Source: Chitinophagaceae bacterium (lineage in GTDB: Bacteria > Bacteroidota > Bacteroidia > Chitinophagales > Chitinophagaceae). From it: a stretch of 36,959 nucleotides of DNA. The position numbers and the translations under genes were made by a program. Every line of letters starts with the position of its first letter. Positions within the stretch are counted from its first letter, which is position 1. The notes under the pieces are model-generated. The model did no database searches. It was not told where the DNA came from and saw only the letters and a list, made by a program, of their open reading frames with translations. Shown here piece after piece: positions 8,638-16,321 of this stretch. The DNA is taken from NCBI GenBank assembly GCA_019752295.1, contig JAIEMK010000078.1, forward strand, positions 1 to 36,959, read 5' to 3'.

Positions 8638-10239
8638 TTATTTGGTGAAAAGTTTTTCAGCCATTTTTTCATCATGACCATAAATGTCTTTTCTAAAATT
8701 GAGCACCCCATTTTTGTCAACCCAAGCAGTGAAATAAACAATAAATACAGGAACGGTTTTTTTAAGTGTTACCCATTTCTCTTTACTCAGGTGCATGGCA
8801 CTATCAATATTATTACTATTCCAACTCGTGTCGCTTCGTAAAAGATATTGGGCCATTTTTTTTGGCTCGCTGATACGAATGCAGCCATGGCTGAGGCTTC
8901 TGCTCGACTGACTAAACAAATCTCTATTGGGTGTATCGTGCAGGTAGATGTCGTAATTATTGGGGAAAAGAAACTTTACTAATCCCAGCGAATTATCGGG
9001 CCCCGGCTTTTGACGAACCACTGGAAGTCCGTTATTTTTTCCGGTAATTTCCATATGATTCTTGTTCAGGTAATTGCTGTTTTTGTTCATGGAAGGAACA
9101 ATTTCTTTTTTAACGATGCTGGGTGGAACATTCCAATATGGACTAAACACGATATACTTTAAATTGCCATTGAATATAACGGTACCATTTGCCGTTTTGC
9201 CTACAATTACGTTCATGTCCATTACCGTTCTGCCACTATCAAAAACGTGTAAGCGGTACTCTGGTATATTTACCAAAATATAGTTACTGTCTTTTTCAGG
9301 CGGCATCCACCTTAGCCTTTCCATGTTAACCAATAACTGACGGATGCGCTGTTGAATGGATACATTTAATTCTTCGATCATTTTATTTCCAACAGCCCCG
9401 TCAACACTAAGCCCCATCCTTTTCTGAAAATGTTTCACCGAAAGAAACATCAGCGAATCAAAATATTTTGTGGTGTCGGCATTATTCAAATCGCCAAATA
9501 ATATGAGTCTTTTTTTAATGAGTATTACAGCCGCAGATGAGTCGCCCTTTTTTATCGGCTTAACTAATTTGGGTATTGTATCTATTGCAGTTTGTTTTGC
9601 TAATTCATTATACACCAGAAGTTGTTCCTGCAGTTTTTTGTATTGTGGATTTTGTTTTGCATAAATCTCCAGGTCTGTAGCTTTTGATTTGATGGATGAA
9701 TCGAGCAAGGCCCGCAGGTCTAATTTTTTTCTTGGAATAAACCAGCCCAAATCTGCTGCATCTATATCACTCCCTTTGTACACTTTGGCAGCGTAAGCAA
9801 AAAATTGTCCCGTAAAAAACAATTCGGTTTTTAATAATTCGGTTTCTTTCAATTGGTGCAGCGTATCTGCTACGGCCAAGTCGTATAATTCTGTTAGCTT
9901 GGGATTATACAAACTACTGTCCTGTAAATCTACAACGCTCGAGTTGAGGAGGTTCAGGAAGTTGAAGGATTGTTCTGCAATTCCTTTGTTATCAAACCAA
10001 GCGTATTGATAATTTCTTTCTTTGTAGAAATCTAAAAACTGTTCTTCGTAGGGTTTGAATTCGGTATGCTCTTTTAAAAAATTTTCAATATGTATACTGT
10101 CAAAAAAAAGATTATTAAAAGAAGTGCTCTTATTGATTGTTGTGTCTCTACGAATGACTCTTTTTTGCCGTCCAAGACTTTTGCAACCTGCAATAGCTAC
10201 TATCAGCAAAAGGATTAAAAATATTCGATTTTGTTTCAT
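8638..10239 (-). CDS. L,D-transpeptidase (YcbB/LdtD-type) lipoprotein
   Basis: A 533-residue cell-wall enzyme that forms 3-3 crosslinks in peptidoglycan or attaches proteins to it. The N-terminus has a lipoprotein signal with lipobox (VAIAGC). A scaffold domain (about 55-240), a peptidoglycan-binding domain (VKHFQKRMGLSVDGAVGNKM, about 270-290) and a YkuD catalytic domain (about 320-490) follow. The active-site motif is HDTPNRDLF...SLSHGCIRI with catalytic C453. The order scaffold, PG-binding and YkuD matches the YcbB family (usual length 500-615). It is predicted to be anchored in a membrane and to face the periplasm. It sits between rsmE (121 bp upstream) and the GNAT-like gene. Confidence 0.93.
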   Translation of the reverse strand: MKQNRIFLILLLIVAIAGCKSLGRQKRVIRRDTTINKSTSFNNLFFDSIHIENFLKEHTEFKPYEEQFLDFYKERNYQYAWFDNKGIAEQSFNFLNLLNSSVVDLQDSSLYNPKLTELYDLAVADTLHQLKETELLKTELFFTGQFFAYAAKVYKGSDIDAADLGWFIPRKKLDLRALLDSSIKSKATDLEIYAKQNPQYKKLQEQLLVYNELAKQTAIDTIPKLVKPIKKGDSSAAVILIKKRLILFGDLNNADTTKYFDSLMFLSVKHFQKRMGLSVDGAVGNKMIEELNVSIQQRIRQLLVNMERLRWMPPEKDSNYILVNIPEYRLHVFDSGRTVMDMNVIVGKTANGTVIFNGNLKYIVFSPYWNVPPSIVKKEIVPSMNKNSNYLNKNHMEITGKNNGLPVVRQKPGPDNSLGLVKFLFPNNYDIYLHDTPNRDLFSQSSRSLSHGCIRISEPKKMAQYLLRSDTSWNSNNIDSAMHLSKEKWVTLKKTVPVFIVYFTAWVDKNGVLNFRKDIYGHDEKMAEKLFTK

Positions 10240-10261
10240 GTATATTTTTTATCGATTTTGG

Positions 10262-10308
10262 TCCCGAGTGATCGGGATTCGCTAACAAACATTTCGGTTG
10301 CTAACAAA
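10262..10308. repeat. Short hairpin and direct repeats upstream of the L,D-transpeptidase gene
   Basis: TCCCGA (10262-10267) and TCGGGA (10272-10277) form a 6-bp inverted repeat with a GTGA loop. GCTAACAAA occurs twice in direct orientation, at 10281-10289 and 10300-10308 (19-bp period). No T-tract follows on either strand, so this is unlikely to be a terminator. A regulatory or leader-RNA role for the L,D-transpeptidase is possible but unproven. Confidence 0.4.
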
Positions 10309-10359
10309 TTTTGTAAAGACTCAATTCATAATTGAAAGGTACACAAATAAAAAAATCCA

Positions 10360-11061
10360 TCAAATGTTGGCCAAAATCGTAATGGATACAACGCCTGCTG
10401 TTTCTGACCTGAGCCGGTTAGTACCAAGCGAAACAGGAATGAAATGATGGTTTAGTGCGAGCGCAATTTCTTCGGTTGTAAAATCGCCTTCAGGCCCGAT
10501 AAGAATAAGACTGTCGTTTGAAGCGATAATTTTATTTAAAGGATTTTTTTGATCTTCCTCACAATGGGCAATTAACTTCTGACTGTTTCTGGATTCCTTT
10601 ACCAACTTTACGATATCGAGTGGTTGATGTAATATGGGCAACCATGTTTGCTGACTTTGCAGCATGGCGGCTATCACAATTTGGTCCATGCGTTCGTATC
10701 TGAAACGTAACTGCTCGGTTCGTTTACAAATCAGGGGATATATCTCGGTAACACCTATCTCTGTAATTTTTTCCAACATCCATTCAAAACGATCTGCATT
10801 TTTTAAAAGCGAAATCCCAATGCTTCTTTTATTTTCAGAAGCAGGAGTTTCGATTTTTTGATCGATAAGCGCTACCGCTTTTTGTTTGTCGGCACTAATA
10901 ATTTTTGAATAAAATAATTTCCCTTTACCATCAGTAAGGTGTAAGGCATCGCCCGCTCTCATCCTTAAAACCTGTACGCAGTGTTTACTGGTGGCTTCGC
11001 TCAAAACAAAGGGCTGCTGGGATTCCTGAATTGTTGGCTCGTAAAAAAAAGGTACACTCAT
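10360..11061 (-). CDS. rsmE: 16S rRNA (uracil(1498)-N3)-methyltransferase
   Basis: A 233-residue SPOUT-class methyltransferase that uses S-adenosylmethionine to methylate U1498 of 16S rRNA. It has an N-terminal PUA-like domain (SKHCVQVLRMRAGDALHLTDGKGK) and the C-terminal trefoil-knot signatures: KNADRFEWMLEKITEIGV, then LLIGPEGDFTTEEI-like LILIGPEGDF, and finally LGTNRLRSETAGV. All are typical of RsmE, and the length is normal (about 235-245). It lies 54 bp downstream of dnaB with a hairpin in the gap, and upstream of the L,D-transpeptidase. Confidence 0.95.
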   Translation of the reverse strand: MSVPFFYEPTIQESQQPFVLSEATSKHCVQVLRMRAGDALHLTDGKGKLFYSKIISADKQKAVALIDQKIETPASENKRSIGISLLKNADRFEWMLEKITEIGVTEIYPLICKRTEQLRFRYERMDQIVIAAMLQSQQTWLPILHQPLDIVKLVKESRNSQKLIAHCEEDQKNPLNKIIASNDSLILIGPEGDFTTEEIALALNHHFIPVSLGTNRLRSETAGVVSITILANI

Positions 11062-11065
11062 TCCT

Positions 11066-11100
11066 GTAAAAATAAAGTGCTATTGTTTTGAATAGCGCTT
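11066..11100 (-). terminator. Hairpin with T-tract after dnaB
   Basis: On the minus strand, AAGCGCTATT and AATAGCACTT pair (10 bp with one G-U) around a CAAAAC loop, followed by TATTTTTA. This has the form of a rho-independent terminator for dnaB. Because rsmE starts only a few bases beyond it and I see no separate promoter, it may instead act as a partial terminator or RNA processing site. Confidence 0.6.
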
Positions 11101-11115
11101 GTATCGGAAAAATAT

Positions 11116-12684
11116 TTAGAAAGGTTGTTCGTTTTCAAAACCCTGATCAAAATCTGCATCATTCATTTTGCTTCCCTTTTGAAGGTAGAATTTAGCGCCG
11201 CCTCCAGCTTCAGATGGGGGTGTAGCAGGACTGATGGGCTTCCAATTCGAACCCAATCCCGGGCTACCACCATCGTCATCCCATTCTTCAAATCGTTGAA
11301 TCGAAAGGTTGGCTCTGAGTTTAATGGTTTCCAACGATCCATTACGGTGCTTTGCAATCCTGATATGCGTTTCACCATGTGTGCTCTCGCCCATTTCATT
11401 GCTCTTCACTTCATAATATTCCGGACGATAAATGAACATCACCATATCAGCATCCTGTTCAATCGCACCCGATTCACGCAGATCGCTCAACTGAGGCATC
11501 TTGCTTTCTTTTCTGGTTTCTACAGCACGGCTTAACTGACTCAGTGCAATAATGGGAACACTCAATTCTTTTGCCAGCGCTTTCAGGTTTCTGGAGATAT
11601 TACTGATTTCCTGTTCGCGATTTCCTCCTTTGTCGTTCGACCCACTCATCAACTGCAGATAGTCGATAATAATTACACCTACTTTGTGTTTATGAACCAG
11701 TCGTCTTGCTTTGGCTCTGAATTCAAAAATATTCAGGGCAGCAGTATCATCAATATAAATGGGAGCTACTTCGAGCTTTTTAATTCCTTTGTTTAATAAC
11801 TGCTGGTATTCGTGGTCTTCTAATTTTCCCCGGCTAATCTTTTCCATCTTAATCTCGCTCTCTGCACTTAAAATACGCTGCACCAATTGCGATGCACTCA
11901 TCTCCAAAGAAAAGAATCCAACCGCAATGGGTTTAGTAGGATGAAGTGCCGCATTACGTGCCAAGTTTAATGCAAAGGCGGTTTTACCTACTGAAGGTCT
12001 CGCCGCAAGAATGATTAAATCGGTAGGCTGCCATCCATAAGTAACCCTGTCAAGACTTGCAAAACCACTTGGCACCCCCGATATATCTTCTGTTTTAGTT
12101 CTTAACTCATCAATACGGTTGATGGTTTTGGTTAGTACATCCGTAATCTCCTCGAAATTCTTTTTGAGGTAATTATTGGTGATATTGAACATTTTGGTTT
12201 CGCTCTCATCGAGCAGATCAAATACATCCGTGCTGTCTTCATAAGCATCCCCAATAATTTCGCCGCTGATGCGAATCAATTCGCGCTGAATGAATTTCTG
12301 CAAAACAATCCGGGCGTGTGCATCAATATTAGCGGTAGAAACTACCGAGTTGGTTAGTTTGGTAACATAATAAGGACCTCCAACCGATTCCAGTTGTTCC
12401 AGAAATTTTAATTGTTCTACCACTGTCAGAATATCGATGGGCATGCTATTCTGCTGCAGGTCCTGCATGGCCTGATAAATAATTCTGTGTGCTTCAACGT
12501 AAAAACACTCGGGCTTTAAGATTTCCGAGACCGTATCAAAAGCGCTTTTTTCTAACATGATGGCACCCAGAATAGCTTCTTCAAGTTCCTTTGCTTGGGG
12601 TGGCAATTTGCCATACACCATCGTACTCATGTCAACAGTTGTCTTTCTTCTTTTACGGTCTTTGTTTAAACTGGTCAGATCCAT
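11116..12684 (-). CDS. dnaB: Replicative DNA helicase
   Basis: A 522-residue hexameric helicase that unwinds DNA at the fork. The N-terminal primase-interacting helical domain (LPPQAKELEEAILGAIML, about 28-150) is followed by the RecA-like domain: Walker A ARPSVGKTAF with K234, Walker B VGVIIIDYLQLM, and the DnaB motif SQLSRAVETR...DLRESGAIEQDADMV. There is no sign of an intein or mini-helicase. The glycine- and serine-rich C-terminal tail beyond the helicase core is variable in the family. It is transcribed away from the divergent 12685-13134 region, which holds DnaA-box-like motifs. Confidence 0.96.
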   Translation of the reverse strand: MDLTSLNKDRKRRKTTVDMSTMVYGKLPPQAKELEEAILGAIMLEKSAFDTVSEILKPECFYVEAHRIIYQAMQDLQQNSMPIDILTVVEQLKFLEQLESVGGPYYVTKLTNSVVSTANIDAHARIVLQKFIQRELIRISGEIIGDAYEDSTDVFDLLDESETKMFNITNNYLKKNFEEITDVLTKTINRIDELRTKTEDISGVPSGFASLDRVTYGWQPTDLIILAARPSVGKTAFALNLARNAALHPTKPIAVGFFSLEMSASQLVQRILSAESEIKMEKISRGKLEDHEYQQLLNKGIKKLEVAPIYIDDTAALNIFEFRAKARRLVHKHKVGVIIIDYLQLMSGSNDKGGNREQEISNISRNLKALAKELSVPIIALSQLSRAVETRKESKMPQLSDLRESGAIEQDADMVMFIYRPEYYEVKSNEMGESTHGETHIRIAKHRNGSLETIKLRANLSIQRFEEWDDDGGSPGLGSNWKPISPATPPSEAGGGAKFYLQKGSKMNDADFDQGFENEQPF

Positions 12685-12710
12685 TTTTTCGTAGCTTCTT
12701 AAAGTTAATC

Positions 12711-12779
12711 ACCCTGTTAAAGGGGCAATAATATTGTGTTCTTACAAACCCTGTACAATTTTTTAATATTAAAGGGGCA
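12711..12779. repeat. Direct repeats in the dnaB upstream region
   Basis: TTAAAGGGGCA occurs at 12717-12727 and 12769-12779, and ACCCTGT at 12711-12717 and 12749-12755. Between them lies an AT-rich run with the perfect palindrome TTTAATATTAAA (12762-12773). These are visible repeats of unknown role. They sit between the dnaB start and the DnaA-box-like array. Confidence 0.5.
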
Positions 12780-12829
12780 GCGAATATGGCTTAAGAATTC
12801 GGGTTCTAAAAATTTTTTTCTGTCAATTT

Positions 12830-12959
12830 TCATCCACAGCTTATCCCTGCTTCATTCACATCCCTGATCCTGCTATTCACACAAAATACGAGGCTTATCC
12901 ACTAAATGCAAAAGTTTTCAGACTAAAACTAAAGCATTTGCACATAGTATTGTGCAGAA
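12830..12959. promoter_or_regulatory. Array of DnaA-box-like motifs (candidate oriC or DnaA regulatory region)
   Basis: Compared with the DnaA-box consensus TTWTNCACA, 8/9 matches lie on the plus strand at 12830 (TCATCCACA), 12852 (TCATTCACA), 12873 (CTATTCACA), 12895 (TTATCCACT) and 12936 (ATTTGCACA). A 7/9 match lies at 12914 and an 8/9 match on the minus strand at 12951-12959. Start-to-start distances are 22, 21, 22, 19 and 22 bp, about two helical turns. An AT-rich run (12808-12830) lies beside the first box. No perfect box is present, so an origin is a hypothesis; a DnaA-controlled dnaB promoter would look similar. Confidence 0.45.
12904..12939. repeat. Inverted repeat inside the dnaB-pheT intergenic region
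   Basis: The left arm AAATGC-AAA-AGTTTT (12904-12918) and right arm AAAACT-AAA-GCATTT (12925-12939) are complementary at 12 of 15 positions around a 6-bp centre. No T-tract follows. It overlaps the DnaA-box-like array. Confidence 0.5.
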
Positions 12960-13105
12960 AGATTTATCAAAAAAACGCGGTGATTCAACAAAAAAAGCTG
13001 TAACTAATAGGTGTTTTTGCTAAGGTTTTTTTGGGCAACAGCTTGTTGGCATTGTGTATCAGGCGCTATCCCTGAGTTTCAGCATTTCATCCCGTTTTTA
13101 TCACC

Positions 13106-13113
13106 TATTTTTG
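13106..13113 (+). promoter_or_regulatory. -7 element of the pheT promoter
   Basis: TATTTTTG matches TAnnTTTG fully. It lies 21 bases before the pheT ATG at 13135 and downstream of an earlier in-frame ATG at 13054, which argues against the longer start. The -33 region (TTTC at 13085-13088) is weak. Confidence 0.55.
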
Positions 13114-13134
13114 CAGCTCGAAAAGAGAGCAATT

Positions 13135-15552
13135 ATGACCATTAGTTACAACTGGCTGAGCGAATACCTACCCGAAACCATCGATCCCGAAAAATTGTCA
13201 AGGATCCTTACTTCGATAGGACTGGAAGTAGAAAGTCTTGAAAAATATCAATCCATCAAAGGCGGATTAGAAGGATTGGTTATTGGTGAAGTGCTGGAAT
13301 GCGAGCCGCATCCCAATGCAGATAAATTAAAAATTACCAAGATAAATATCGGTGCCAAAGAACCCCTGCAGATTGTTTGCGGAGCGCCAAATGTGGCAGC
13401 CAAACAAAAAGTGGTGGTGGCCTTGGTGGGTACAACCATCTATCCCAGTGGCGGAGATCCGATGACCATGAAACTGGCTAAAATTCGTGGGGTGGAAAGC
13501 TTTGGAATGATTTGCGCCGAGGATGAACTTGGAATGGGAAGCAACCACGATGGCATACTGGTGTTGCCTGCAAAATTAGTACCGGGAACCCCTGCAGCAG
13601 CGCATTTTGAACCTTATAACGACTGGGTGTATGAGATTGGCTTAACACCTAACCGAATGGATGCCATGAGTCATTTTGGGGTTGCCAGGGATGTTTGCGC
13701 TTATCTTACCCACCACCAGAAAGAGAGCCGGGTAAAATCGCCTTTTGCCAATGGCTTTAAAACAGACAATAATAATTTACCCATTAAAGTAACGGTCGAA
13801 AATGAAGCCGCCTGCCCAAGGTATGCCGGTATCAGCATTAGTGGCGTTACGGTTAAAGATTCGCCTCAGTGGCTTAAAAATAAGTTATTGGCAATAGGAT
13901 TGCGTCCCATCAATAATATCGTGGATATCACCAATTTTATTCTGCACGAAACGGGTCAGCCCTTACACGCATTTGATGCGGATGCTATTATCGGGTCTGA
14001 GATCATTGTTAAAAACGAAGCCGAGGGAACACCTTTTATTACACTCGACGGAAAAGAAAGGAAGCTGAGCAATAAAGACCTGATGATTTGCAACGCTGCT
14101 GGCGGAATGTGTATTGCGGGAGTTTATGGCGGTAAAGACAGCGGAGTAAAAGCCGAAACGAAAAATATTTTTCTGGAAAGTGCTTGGTTCAATCCATCCG
14201 ATATCCGCATCAGCTCTGTGTATCATGGATTAAGAACAGATGCCGCTACCCGCTTTGAAAAAGGGGTGGATATCGACAATACAGTAAATGTTTTAAAACG
14301 TGCTGCCATCATGATCAAGGAACTGGCGGGCGGTGAATTGTCGAGCGATATTGTGGATTGTTATCCCAATCCGCTCCCCAAAACAGAAGTTAGTTTAAAG
14401 CATCATTATTTAAAAAAATTAAGTGGTAAAAATTACCATCCCGATAAAGTAAACCGGATCTTAACCGCTCTGGGATTTGAAATTCTGAAAGAAGGTTTGG
14501 ATGAACTGCGTGTGGCTGTGCCGAGGAGTAAACCGGATATCAGTTTGCCTGCCGATATTGTGGAAGAAATTATCAGGATCGATGGTCTGGATAATATCGA
14601 AATTCCATCCACTATTACCATCAGTCCGGCTACAGATCAGTCTGCATCAAAAGAAAATTTAAAAGATAAGATTGCAAATTATTTAGTGGGTCAGGGCTTT
14701 ATTGAAATACTTACCAACTCCATTACAAACAGCAAATATTTTACGGAAGATGTTTTGGCAAATTCAGTAAAGATGATCAATAACCTGAGTGCCGATCTGG
14801 ATATTTTGCGCCCTTCGATGTTGGAAACCGGATTAGAAACAATTGCCTATAATCTGAATCGAAAAAACAATAACCTGCAATGCTTTGAATTCGGTAAAAC
14901 CTATAGCAGCAAAGGCCCCGGCGACTATGCAGAGGCAGAGCATCTGGCTTTATATTTTACCGGTTCGGATCAGGAAGAAAGCTGGCATCAGAAAAGCAGA
15001 GAGCTTGATATTTATAAAGCAAAAGGAATTGTTGCTGCAATTACTCAGCTAACGGGTATTGCAGGTTTGCAATTGGCTTTGTCGGAAGATTGCCCCGGAA
15101 AAATTCTGGTTCGTATTGGTAAAAAAGAATTGGGTTCTATTATCAGTGTTTCGAGTGAGCAACTCGCTTCTTTCGATATCAAACAGGCTGTTTATTTTGT
15201 TGATATTGATTTTAAATTGCTGTTGGAATTGGTGCAGCAAAGAAAGATCACATATAAGGAAGTGAATAAATTTCCTTCCATGCAAAGAGATCTTGCATTG
15301 GTGGTTGACAGGAGCATTAGCTTTGATGCGATCGACCAGCAAGTACGCAAATCGCAGCTTTCAAAACTAAAGCAGGTAAGGTTGTTTGATGTTTTTGAAA
15401 GCGATAAACTGGGAGCCGATAAAAAGTCGATGGCGGTGAGTTTTACTTTTGTAGACGATCAAAAAACACTGACAGATAAGGAAGTGGATGCGATGGTTGG
15501 AAAACTGATACAAAATTTCGAAAAAGAGTTAGGGGCTGAAATCAGAAAATAG
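13135..15552 (+). CDS. pheT: Phenylalanine--tRNA ligase beta subunit
   Basis: An 805-residue beta subunit of the heterotetrameric PheRS. The start MTISYNWLSEYLPETIDPEK is the usual family start; an in-frame ATG 27 codons upstream lies before the -7 element and is rejected. In order it has the EMAP-type tRNA-binding OB domain (about 40-150, HPNADKLKI), the B3/4 editing domain (about 210-390), the B5 domain (about 405-475), the catalytic-like core and the C-terminal anticodon-binding ferredoxin-fold domain (FPSMQRDLALVVD to the end). The length is typical. It leads a plus-strand gene group with the coiled-coil gene, zapA and rny. pheS is not in the window. Confidence 0.96.
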   Translation: MTISYNWLSEYLPETIDPEKLSRILTSIGLEVESLEKYQSIKGGLEGLVIGEVLECEPHPNADKLKITKINIGAKEPLQIVCGAPNVAAKQKVVVALVGTTIYPSGGDPMTMKLAKIRGVESFGMICAEDELGMGSNHDGILVLPAKLVPGTPAAAHFEPYNDWVYEIGLTPNRMDAMSHFGVARDVCAYLTHHQKESRVKSPFANGFKTDNNNLPIKVTVENEAACPRYAGISISGVTVKDSPQWLKNKLLAIGLRPINNIVDITNFILHETGQPLHAFDADAIIGSEIIVKNEAEGTPFITLDGKERKLSNKDLMICNAAGGMCIAGVYGGKDSGVKAETKNIFLESAWFNPSDIRISSVYHGLRTDAATRFEKGVDIDNTVNVLKRAAIMIKELAGGELSSDIVDCYPNPLPKTEVSLKHHYLKKLSGKNYHPDKVNRILTALGFEILKEGLDELRVAVPRSKPDISLPADIVEEIIRIDGLDNIEIPSTITISPATDQSASKENLKDKIANYLVGQGFIEILTNSITNSKYFTEDVLANSVKMINNLSADLDILRPSMLETGLETIAYNLNRKNNNLQCFEFGKTYSSKGPGDYAEAEHLALYFTGSDQEESWHQKSRELDIYKAKGIVAAITQLTGIAGLQLALSEDCPGKILVRIGKKELGSIISVSSEQLASFDIKQAVYFVDIDFKLLLELVQQRKITYKEVNKFPSMQRDLALVVDRSISFDAIDQQVRKSQLSKLKQVRLFDVFESDKLGADKKSMAVSFTFVDDQKTLTDKEVDAMVGKLIQNFEKELGAEIRK

Positions 15553-15605
15553 AAGGGCTAGAAAGCTATTATTACTGTATTTTAGAGTAAGATTAATTTT
15601 GATTG

Positions 15606-15893
15606 ATGGTAGAACTTTCTGTACAAATAAAAGCGATTCAGGAAAAGCTGCAGTTATTGCTAAAGCAGCAACAGCTTTTGCAGAAAGAAAACCAAAAACT
15701 GAAAAAAGACCTGGAGAAGCTTCAATCCGAAAAACTGCAGAAAGAAACCGATTTGCAGGCACTGATCCAACAATTGGAAACGGTAAAGATTGGAGGCTCT
15801 CAATGGAGCGCTTCTGAAAAAGCAATCATGGAGAAGCGTATCGACGGGTATTTGAAGGAGATCGAAAAATGTCTTTTGTTGCTGAATGCCTGA
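15606..15893 (+). CDS. Small coiled-coil protein upstream of zapA
   Basis: A 95-residue protein starting MVELSVQIKAIQEKLQLLLK. A TTG codon one position upstream is possible but unnecessary. About residues 5-62 form a continuous heptad-rich, Gln/Lys/Leu coiled coil; the tail (WSASEKAIMEKRIDGYLKEIEKCL) is a second amphipathic helix. There is no signal or membrane segment. Its stop overlaps the first zapA ATG by 8 bp, implying translational coupling. By size and composition it resembles ZapB, the coiled-coil partner of ZapA, but I cannot show homology. The likely role is a partner of ZapA at the division ring, which is an inference from context. Confidence 0.8.
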   Translation: MVELSVQIKAIQEKLQLLLKQQQLLQKENQKLKKDLEKLQSEKLQKETDLQALIQQLETVKIGGSQWSASEKAIMEKRIDGYLKEIEKCLLLLNA

Positions 15894-16194
15894 TATTATG
15901 GAAGAACTGATACCGGTAAATATTGTGATAGCAGACCGAACCTACCGCTTAAAAATTGAGCCGGCAGATGAAGAGATGGTTCGTAAAACATCTGGCCTGA
16001 TCAATGATAAGATTACGGAGTTTAAAACACATTTTGCCGGTAAAGACATGCAGGATTATGTTTCCATGGCCCTGCTCTGGTTCGCAACCGAACAAACCCA
16101 ATCAGGAAATCTGCTGGTAAAATGGGGCGAATTATCGCACCAAATCAGCTCTCTCGAAAAGCAGATCGATAAAGCCCTTCAAGAAAATCAGTAA
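15886..16194 (+). CDS. zapA: Cell division protein ZapA
   Basis: A 102-residue protein that binds and bundles FtsZ filaments. The N-terminal globular part (IPVNIVIADRTYRLKIEPADEE) and the C-terminal coiled coil (SSLEKQIDKALQENQ) match the ZapA layout, and FAGKDMQDYVSMALLWFATEQ is the conserved central helix seen in Bacteroidota ZapA. The ATG at 15886 overlaps the previous stop; an ATG at 15898 (MEELIPVNIV) would give a length closer to many homologues, so the start is ambiguous. It lies between the coiled-coil gene and rny. Confidence 0.9.
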   Translation: MPDIMEELIPVNIVIADRTYRLKIEPADEEMVRKTSGLINDKITEFKTHFAGKDMQDYVSMALLWFATEQTQSGNLLVKWGELSHQISSLEKQIDKALQENQ

Positions 16195-16321
16195 TGCCTT
16201 ACAGCCAAATCGGTTGTCTTTGATTATTTAAGTATCTTCGCCTATTGTCATATACTTATTAGGGTAAAATGAGATGTGTACAGGAATAGGATTTTGAATT
16301 ATTATAAAACTTACCAAAACC

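Noticed and set aside
13054..13134. A 27-codon N-terminal extension of pheT
   Set aside because: The family begins at MTISYNWL, and the extension lies upstream of the -7 element at 13106-13113.
15594..15601. TAATTTTG as a promoter for the coiled-coil gene
   Set aside because: It matches the -7 consensus, but the ATG is only 4 bp downstream, so the transcript would begin after the start codon, and there is no -33 element.
16195..16321. 6S RNA beside zapA, as in enterobacteria
   Set aside because: The 127-bp gap has no long rod-like inverted repeat with a central bubble and is too short for a 180-nt RNA.
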